Origin: Akkermansia biwaensis
GTDB taxonomy: Bacteria; Verrucomicrobiota; Verrucomicrobiia; Verrucomicrobiales; Akkermansiaceae
Direction of reading: 5' to 3'
Length of the DNA: 64,000 nucleotides
Assembly: GCF_026072915.1 (NCBI RefSeq)
Contig: NZ_AP025943.1
Coordinates: 2,480,001-2,544,000, forward strand
The notes under the pieces were generated by a model that worked only from the letters and a program-made list of their open reading frames with translations, searched no databases and had not been told where the DNA came from. Positions 58,427 through 64,000 of this stretch are shown one piece after another. The translations under genes were made by a program, and so were the position numbers. The stretch's first letter is position 1; each line of letters starts with the position of its first letter.

Positions 58427-59839
58427 TTATTTTCCAAGAGCGAATCCGGTTTTCAGGAGGAGGTCCTCCCGGAAGTGGGGCGCCGTCATCTGGAAGCCGA
58501 TGGGGAGTTCCGCGCCGCCTTCCTTTACGGAACCGCAAGGGACGGAGATAGCGGGCAGCCCTGCCAGGTTGGCTGGGATGGTGTAGATGTCCGCCAGGTA
58601 GGTCTGGAGGTGGTCCAGTGCGGAGTCCCCGATTTTGGGAGCGGGGGCCGGAGAGGTGGGGCCCACGATGATGTCCGCCTTTTTGAAGGCTTCCGCAAAG
58701 TCCCTGGCGACCAGAGAGCGGACTTTCTGCGCACGGGAGTAGTAGGCGTCATAGTAGCCGGAGCTGAGTACGTAGGTGCCCAGGATGATGCGGCGCTTGA
58801 CTTCCGGGCCGAATCCTTCCTCCCGCGTTCTGGAGAAGAGTTCCATGAGGCCATTGACGTCCTGCGCCCGTTGTCCGTAGCGCACGCCGTCAAAGCGGGA
58901 GAGGTTGGAGGAGGCTTCCGCACAGGCGATGATGTAGTACGCGGCTACTACGGCGTCCGCATGGGGCAGGCGGATTTCCACGAGTTCCGCGCCCAGGCTT
59001 TCCAGCTGGCTGACCGTGTTCCGTACGGCTTCCGAGACGCCCGCATGGTTGCCGGAAGTGAAGTATTCCGCGGGAATGCCCACTTTCAAGCCCTTTATGT
59101 CCTTTCCCAGCGCGGCTTCAAAGTCCGGCACGGGCTGGTCTGCGGAGGTGGAGTCCTTGGGGTCGTGCCCGGAGATGGCCTGGAGCAGGATGGCGGCGTC
59201 TTCCACCGTTTGAGCCATGGGGCCGATCTGGTCCAGGGAGGAGGCAAAGGCCACCAGACCGTAGCGGGAGACGCGCCCGTAGGTGGGCTTGAGGCCTACG
59301 ATGCCGCAGTGACCGGCGGGCTGCCTGATGGAGCCGCCCGTATCGGATCCCAGCGCGGCAATGGCCGTTCGCGCCGCTACCGCCGCAGCAGAGCCGCTGG
59401 AAGAGCCGCCGGGGATGTGGTCCGAAGCGTTCGGGTTGCGGGTGACGCCGTAGGCGGAGTTTTCCCCGCTGGCGCCCATGGCGAATTCATCCATGTTCGT
59501 GCGGCCCAGGGGAATGCCGCCGGCTTTTTTCAGAAGGCGGACGGAGGTGGCGTCGTACGGGGCCGTGTAGGGGGAGAGCAGGCGGGAGGCGCAGCGCGTC
59601 GGCTGGCCGAGAATGCTGATGTTGTCCTTGACGGCAATGGGGACGCCCGCCAGCGGACTGCTTACGTCCGCCGCGGCCGCGGCCCGCAGGGCCGCCTCCC
59701 GGTCAAAGGAGATATAGGCGTTGGTGGTCCGGTCCGCCTCAATGGCGTCCGCCGTCAGGTTGACGAGTTCGGCAGGGGTGAGTTCCTTGCGGCGCAGGCG
59801 GTCGCGCCATTCGGCCAGGGTGCCTTGGATGCTTGACAT
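58427..59839 (-). CDS. gatA: Aspartyl/glutamyl-tRNA amidotransferase subunit A
   Basis: The amidase subunit of GatCAB, which makes Gln-tRNA(Gln) (and Asn-tRNA(Asn)) from misacylated tRNA. It is about 470 aa from MSSIQGTLAEWRD; longer readings add a non-conserved tail. The amidase Ser-cisSer-Lys triad is visible in VKDN, GGSSSGSA and SDTGGSIRQPA. GatC is just upstream; GatB must be elsewhere. Confidence 0.95.
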   Translation of the reverse strand: MSSIQGTLAEWRDRLRRKELTPAELVNLTADAIEADRTTNAYISFDREAALRAAAAADVSSPLAGVPIAVKDNISILGQPTRCASRLLSPYTAPYDATSVRLLKKAGGIPLGRTNMDEFAMGASGENSAYGVTRNPNASDHIPGGSSSGSAAAVAARTAIAALGSDTGGSIRQPAGHCGIVGLKPTYGRVSRYGLVAFASSLDQIGPMAQTVEDAAILLQAISGHDPKDSTSADQPVPDFEAALGKDIKGLKVGIPAEYFTSGNHAGVSEAVRNTVSQLESLGAELVEIRLPHADAVVAAYYIIACAEASSNLSRFDGVRYGQRAQDVNGLMELFSRTREEGFGPEVKRRIILGTYVLSSGYYDAYYSRAQKVRSLVARDFAEAFKKADIIVGPTSPAPAPKIGDSALDHLQTYLADIYTIPANLAGLPAISVPCGSVKEGGAELPIGFQMTAPHFREDLLLKTGFALGK

Positions 59840-59882
59840 GGAAAGAAGAGAATAAACGGTTGAAGCGTGAAACAGGGAGGAA

Positions 59883-60176
59883 TCAGGCGGATTCCACCAC
59901 CTTGGGCGTGCGGAACTGGCCCTGGGACTGCTGGGGGGCGTTGGCAAGGGCCTCTTCCTGGGAAAGTCCGGGCTGCGGCTCGTCCTTCCGCATGACGTCC
60001 ATGGCCGGCAGGGGATGGTTCATCGGGGCGACTCCCTCGACGTCATAGGATTCCAGCTTGGTGATATAGGCGAGGACTTTGTCCAGATCCTGGGAAAAGA
60101 GGGCCGTTTCCTCTTCCGTCAGGTCGATTTGCGCCAGCCGGGCAATGTAGGCTACGTCGATTTGAGGCGTACTCAT
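59883..60176 (-). CDS. gatC: Aspartyl/glutamyl-tRNA amidotransferase subunit C
   Basis: A 97-aa small subunit that stabilises GatA. IARLAQIDLTEEE, LDKVLAYI, then the C-terminal PMNHPLPAMDVMRKDEPQPG are all typical. It is 43 bp upstream of gatA and co-transcribed with it. Confidence 0.93.
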   Translation of the reverse strand: MSTPQIDVAYIARLAQIDLTEEETALFSQDLDKVLAYITKLESYDVEGVAPMNHPLPAMDVMRKDEPQPGLSQEEALANAPQQSQGQFRTPKVVESA

Positions 60177-60219
60177 GGGTGGAGAGCGTGTGGTGCGGGT
60201 GAAGTCATGGGAGGCGGGT

Positions 60220-60552
60220 TTACTGCTGTTCCAGCAGGCGGATGATCCAGCAGAAGGAGGCGGCGATGGCGCAGATGAGCAGCCCCAGGAGCATGAAGTT
60301 TTCCCTCAGTTCCCGGCGCATGTTCGTGGCGCGGCCGTCGCGGGCCACCACGGCGCGCAGAGCGCGGTTCTGGTTGCCTTCCCGGATGCGGTCGGGCGGA
60401 GGCATTGTGTTGCGGTCCAGCCGCATGCGGGTCTGCGGGGCGGGGCGTTTGAGAGAGGCTTCCAGTTCCTGAATGCGGAGCTCGATTTCACGGGAGGCGC
60501 GGTCCAGCTCTGCCAGTTCGGAGGAACGGCGCTTGGCTTTTCTTTTGATCAT
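60220..60552 (-). CDS. Coiled-coil membrane protein, unknown
   Basis: About 110 aa from MIKRKAKRRSSE (60552). A coiled coil (SELAELDRASREIELRIQEL) precedes a proline-rich region and a C-terminal transmembrane helix (FMLLGLLICAIAASFCWII). It is coupled by ATGA to the preceding gene (60549-60552). Function unknown; the pair resembles envelope-associated accessory proteins. Confidence 0.6.
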   Translation of the reverse strand: MIKRKAKRRSSELAELDRASREIELRIQELEASLKRPAPQTRMRLDRNTMPPPDRIREGNQNRALRAVVARDGRATNMRRELRENFMLLGLLICAIAASFCWIIRLLEQQ

Positions 60553-61166
60553 GATGCGGAGGGGCTGAAGATCCAGATGAAGAAGAGGATAATGAGGGCA
60601 ATCAGGAGCAGGGGAAGATGGAAGGAAAGGCCCTGAAGGAACTGGGTCATGAATTCGCGGGCGCTGATGCGCACCTTGCTGGAGCGGCGCACGCCGGTAA
60701 GCACCTTGGTGTGATGCATGCGGGCGCACTGCTGGACGGCATCCGCAAATTCCTCCTCGCAGCGGTCAACGACCTGCTGACTCTGGTTGATCAGGTTTTC
60801 CGTGTTTTCAATGGGCCATTCGTCGGGACGCACGGTGCTGAGCATTTTCAGGTTGCGGGTCAGCGCCATGTGGATCTGCTCCAGCTCGTTGCTTTCCTGG
60901 CGCAGGCTTTCCACTTCACGGCTGATGAGATCCGCGGCGTTCACCATGCGGTCGCCCAGTTCATTCTGCTGGTCCATGAAGCGGGCCTTGCGCATATGGA
61001 TTTCCTCCAGGCGGCGCCGGGAGTTTTCCACTTCCTCTTTTTCCCGCCTCAATTGTTCCAGCCTGAGCTGGGCCTGTTCCATGTCGGAATCCACCTGGTC
61101 CTCTGGATGGGGCGTGTAGCCGGGTTCGGCGTCCATGCGGCGGTATTGGGCGTTGCTAGGTCTCAT
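60549..61166 (-). CDS. Coiled-coil tail-anchored membrane protein, unknown
   Basis: About 205 aa from MRPSNAQYRRMD (61166). A long coiled coil (residues ~30-130, such as QAQLRLEQLRREKEEVENSR) and a C-terminal transmembrane helix (LPLLLIALIILFFIWIFS) give a tail-anchored layout. Coupled by ATGA to the next gene. Function unknown. Confidence 0.6.
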   Translation of the reverse strand: MRPSNAQYRRMDAEPGYTPHPEDQVDSDMEQAQLRLEQLRREKEEVENSRRRLEEIHMRKARFMDQQNELGDRMVNAADLISREVESLRQESNELEQIHMALTRNLKMLSTVRPDEWPIENTENLINQSQQVVDRCEEEFADAVQQCARMHHTKVLTGVRRSSKVRISAREFMTQFLQGLSFHLPLLLIALIILFFIWIFSPSAS

Positions 61167-61478
61167 ATGCGGTAAAGAATGTGCTGGCGGCCCGTCTTCC
61201 AAAATTGCCGCCCTGCGGGCTCTTGGCGGGAACGGGCAATCCTTGCGCGTGCCATTATTTAACTTTGACAAAATAAATCAAGCCAAGAAGACGGCAAAAA
61301 GAGATTTTTCCCCAGGGATGCGGCTCATTAGGGGCGTCCGGAACATTTCCCCCGGATGACCGTGGCGGCAGGGCGCGGACGGCCTGCCGCGGGGCATTCC
61401 CGGCGGCTTTCCGCCAAAGGTGCGCTCCGCATGCTTTTTTTATGGTCAAGGACATGGAATTGCTGGTATGTAAGAGAC
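61167..61478. other. intergenic region between divergent genes
   Basis: About 310 bp between the divergent coiled-coil gene and the plus-strand membrane gene. It should hold promoters for both. A TTGACA lies at 61265-61270 without a good -10 partner. No other feature is supported. Confidence 0.4.
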
Positions 61479-62327
61479 ATGCAGTCTGACACGATAGAGT
61501 GTAAGCCGACAATGTGGTTCACCGGCCGGGCACTGGTCATGGCCCTGATGTTCCTGGGGTTCGGCGCGTATTTCTATTATGATGCTGTTTCCGGCTATCC
61601 GCGGAAGAATCTGGAGTACTTCATGCACAAGACTTTTGTGGATGCCGGAGCCCTGTTTGACCGGGAAGGCCGCCTGAACGGAGCCGGCAGCGGAGAATGG
61701 GAACGTACCGTCCAGTCCCGCATGGTGGAATTCCCTGAAGATTATGAAATTCCTGCCGGGGTGGACAGGAAAGGCACCCCCTGGCCCGCCGTGCTGGCGG
61801 ATTACGACCTGATGTCCGCGCCCGGCAAGGGATGGAGCGCCGCGTGGCAGGCTTATTCCGCGGAAAGGCAGTATCCGCTAAAGCCCGTGGAGCAGCCGTA
61901 CGACGGTTCCAAGATTTTTGAACAATGGGTGGCCGGCAGCATTTGCATGGCCCTGGCGGCGGCGGCCCTGTTCCTGCTGGTGAGAACCCGCGGCAGGAAG
62001 ATGGCCCTGGAAGACGGCCGGGTGACCGCTGCCGGCAGGCAGTTCCGGGTGGAGGATATTGCCCGGCTGGACCTGCGCAGGTGGAAGATGAAGGGGCTGG
62101 CCCATGCGGTGCTGAAGCCGGAGTGCGGTAAGGCGAGAGTAAGGCTGGACGGCCTGACTTACGGGGGCTTCCGCAAGGAGGATTCCCCCAACAATGCGGA
62201 GGATTTCATGAAGGCCCTGCTGGCGCGCTACCAGGGAGAGGTGATTGATTATGAAGAAGCTCCGGAGGCGGCAGAAGTTTCCTTGCCAAAGAAGAGCGCT
62301 GATGCCAATACGGATCATGATGTATGA
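61479..62327 (+). CDS. Membrane protein of unknown function
   Basis: About 282 aa from MQSDTIECKP. Two transmembrane segments (ALVMALMFLGFGAYFYYDAV near residue 20 and ICMALAAAALFLLV near 155) flank an exposed loop of about 120 residues. The cytoplasmic C-terminus has RKMALEDGRVTAAGRQFRVED. It overlaps the next gene by ATGA (62324-62327). Unknown function. Confidence 0.6.
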   Translation: MQSDTIECKPTMWFTGRALVMALMFLGFGAYFYYDAVSGYPRKNLEYFMHKTFVDAGALFDREGRLNGAGSGEWERTVQSRMVEFPEDYEIPAGVDRKGTPWPAVLADYDLMSAPGKGWSAAWQAYSAERQYPLKPVEQPYDGSKIFEQWVAGSICMALAAAALFLLVRTRGRKMALEDGRVTAAGRQFRVEDIARLDLRRWKMKGLAHAVLKPECGKARVRLDGLTYGGFRKEDSPNNAEDFMKALLARYQGEVIDYEEAPEAAEVSLPKKSADANTDHDV

Positions 62328-63538
62328 GTAAGATTTCCCCCCAGGCAAAAAACGGGCGTGACCGGGCGTTTGGCGTGGCCTGCTGGACATTGGGCGGAAT
62401 GGCCTTTGTGCTTCTGCTGATGGTAGGCGTTTCCTTCAGCCTGTCCGGCAGGACGGTAGTGGTTGAAAAAGTGGTGCAGGTTCCTGTTCCGCAGCCGGTT
62501 GTCGTTGCGCCTCCTCCGGTCTCCGCCGGAACCGGGGATGACGCGGCCGAAGAAGGTCCTGCCGCGATTTCCGACCCTCCGAATTCTGTGGTAAGACCGC
62601 GTTCCGTGGAGGAAATGCTCCGGGCAGCGGATCTGGCCGACCCGGAGGAAACTCCTTCTGCGGTTTCCGCTTCTCCTGCGGGCAATGCTGAGGCGGTTTC
62701 CTCCCAGCCTGCGCTGCCGTCGGAGAACCCGGACGACGTGATGCCGGCCATGACCGAGGAGGTGGCGGCTCTCGTCAAGGCCGCCAGATATGCCCAGATA
62801 GAGGGAGATCTGAAAGTGGCGGTGCTCAAGCTGGAACAGGCCATGAGGCTGGAGCCCGACAACCCGGTGGTGCTTTATTATTACGGCCTGACCTACGAAT
62901 GGCTGCGGAATGCGGACAAGTCCCGGGAATTTTTCCTGAAAGTGTACACCCAGCGTGAGAAGGCGGGAAAGTATTTTTCCAGGGCGGCCAAGCATCTCCA
63001 GGCCGGCTTTTCCAGAGCCGCGGACATGCGCGGCGACATATCCTTCGGGACTATTCTGGAATACCGGGATCCGGAATGCAGGAGCGGGGAGCGCGTGAAG
63101 CTGACGGTCCCCATCCTCATGAAGGACGGATTGAACGTCAGGCCGGAAGACCTGCGCATCATTATCCAGTTTTTTGACGAGGTGAACGGGAAAAAGGTGG
63201 AAAAGACGCGTGCTCAGGAATTGCCCTACGCGTGGGTGACGGAACCCGTAGACTGGGCGGACGGGGAGGAAATCATGGAGATGACCTACTACATGCCCCC
63301 CCTGACGGAAGAGGAGACGATCGCTTTCGGGAGCCTCAAGTATTACGGTTATACCGCCAAATTGTACTACAAGGGCGAACCGATGGATTGCCAGGCCTCC
63401 CCTCCTGTGTTATTCTTGCTGGAACAAATGAAGCAGAGCGCCCCCTCCGGCATGCCCGAGCTTTACGACGGTGGCCTGCTTCCCCCTGTGGATGCCGCCC
63501 CGGTCTCCGATTCCTACGACTCCCTCCTGCCTCCCTGA
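62324..63538 (+). CDS. Membrane-anchored TPR protein, unknown
   Basis: A 404-aa protein with one N-terminal transmembrane segment (TLGGMAFVLLLMVGVSFSLS), a long proline/valine/alanine-rich linker, and one or two TPRs at about residues 150-200 (LKVAVLKLEQAMRLEPDNPV, YYYGLTYEWL). The rest is a beta-rich domain of unknown type. It is coupled to the gene before it and to a kinase-like gene 14 bp after. Confidence 0.6.
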   Translation: MSKISPQAKNGRDRAFGVACWTLGGMAFVLLLMVGVSFSLSGRTVVVEKVVQVPVPQPVVVAPPPVSAGTGDDAAEEGPAAISDPPNSVVRPRSVEEMLRAADLADPEETPSAVSASPAGNAEAVSSQPALPSENPDDVMPAMTEEVAALVKAARYAQIEGDLKVAVLKLEQAMRLEPDNPVVLYYYGLTYEWLRNADKSREFFLKVYTQREKAGKYFSRAAKHLQAGFSRAADMRGDISFGTILEYRDPECRSGERVKLTVPILMKDGLNVRPEDLRIIIQFFDEVNGKKVEKTRAQELPYAWVTEPVDWADGEEIMEMTYYMPPLTEEETIAFGSLKYYGYTAKLYYKGEPMDCQASPPVLFLLEQMKQSAPSGMPELYDGGLLPPVDAAPVSDSYDSLLPP

Positions 63539-63552
63539 TACCCGACTGCTCC

Positions 63553-64000
63553 ATGTTCGATCTTCCCCACAACTTCGGCGACTACACGCTGGTGGCCCTT
63601 GTCGGCCGCACGCGGGGGGGCATTCTTTACCAGGCCATCCAGCAGGGCATGGACCGTTCCGTATTCATGGAATTGCTGGTGCCGGACAATCCGGAAGGAG
63701 TGACGGTGGAGGATTTCATCATGAAGGCCCGTACGCGCGCCGCCATCAACGTACCGGTGCTGGGGACGGTGTACGAGGCTTCCCAGGTCCAGGGCTACTG
63801 GTTCGTTACCAGCGAGCAGCTGGGAGGCTTTTCCCTCCAGGCCATGCTGGACCGCCGGGAAACCCTGTCCGTCAAGGATATGCTGAAAGTGATTGAAACG
63901 GCAGGGACCATTTGCGGCAAGTACGAGCGTTTGCAGACGGCGTTCAACCTGATGGAGCCGCGCCATATCTTTGTGGATGACAAGTCCTGCGTGCGGGTGA
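63553..64000 (+). CDS. Protein kinase-like protein, truncated by window end (possible pseudokinase)
   Basis: The first 149 codons of a plus-strand gene that continues beyond the window. The start MFDLPHNFGDYTLVALVGRT followed by GGILYQAIQQGMDR resembles a kinase G-loop. In the following strand (SVFMELL) the position of the ATP-binding lysine is M, and the region LMEPRHIFVDDKSC matches the catalytic-loop place without HRD. It therefore looks like a degenerate kinase fold. The C-terminus is not visible. Confidence 0.5.
   Translation, partial: MFDLPHNFGDYTLVALVGRTRGGILYQAIQQGMDRSVFMELLVPDNPEGVTVEDFIMKARTRAAINVPVLGTVYEASQVQGYWFVTSEQLGGFSLQAMLDRRETLSVKDMLKVIETAGTICGKYERLQTAFNLMEPRHIFVDDKSCVRV

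Overview
The window looks like a chromosome segment from a Verrucomicrobiota bacterium, probably Akkermansia or a close relative. That assignment rests on gene content and style (SD-poor start contexts, GC-rich coding DNA, an oppBCADF-like cluster, a moxR/bat aerotolerance operon, gatCA) and was not checked by a database search. Its centrepiece is a complete transposable (Mu-like) prophage of about 33.4 kb sitting inside a spacer of a type I-C-like CRISPR array.

Host left flank (1-14219). A minus-strand oligopeptide ABC transporter operon (oppB, oppC, oppA, oppD, oppF) is followed by a metallophosphoesterase, a membrane-anchored TPR protein, ketopantoate reductase and formate-tetrahydrofolate ligase. 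A plus-strand membrane acyltransferase ends at a clear terminator, and then comes the CRISPR leader.

CRISPR and prophage (14220-48789). Eight 31-bp repeats lie left of the prophage. Nine repeats plus a degenerate terminal one lie right of it. The prophage starts TGTAACG at 14734 and ends CCCTCA at 48169, flanked by CCTG on both sides. Joining the two spacer halves restores one normal 34-nt spacer. Two spacers in the right (older, leader-distal) arm match the prophage itself: one hits the transposase-partner ATPase gene (34/35, TTC PAM) and one the tail-hub gene (33/34). The insertion therefore separates these spacers from their leader. The prophage also carries a solitary I-C-like repeat (47546-47576) with its own downstream terminator, a candidate RNA anti-CRISPR. 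No cas genes are in the window.

Prophage layout. A minus-strand late block (14797-36969) reads, in transcription order: holin-like/lipoprotein, endolysin, small membrane and HTH-like proteins, terminase small and large subunits, portal, protease-scaffold, decoration, major capsid, gp36-like, a head protein with a C-terminal ADP-ribosyltransferase domain, tail completion, tail tube, receptor-binding fibre, tape measure, tail hub and a glycosyltransferase. No sheath gene is visible, so the virion is probably a siphovirus. The control region (37039-39200) has an HTH regulator, an orphan methyltransferase, a membrane protein and divergent repressor/Ner-like genes around inverted-repeat operators. 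The plus-strand early block (39203-47143) holds a sigma-4-like protein, a DUF3102-like protein, the MuA-like transposase, the MuB-like ATPase, Gam and many small unknown proteins.

Host right flank (48790-64000). This contains a zinc-ribbon protein, an aerotolerance operon (moxR, DUF58, DUF4381-like, batA, batB/C, batD/E), gatC-gatA, two coiled-coil membrane proteins and a plus-strand set of membrane/TPR proteins ending in a truncated kinase-like gene. The batB/C protein contains 58 tandem D-Q-Q-N(-K) units.
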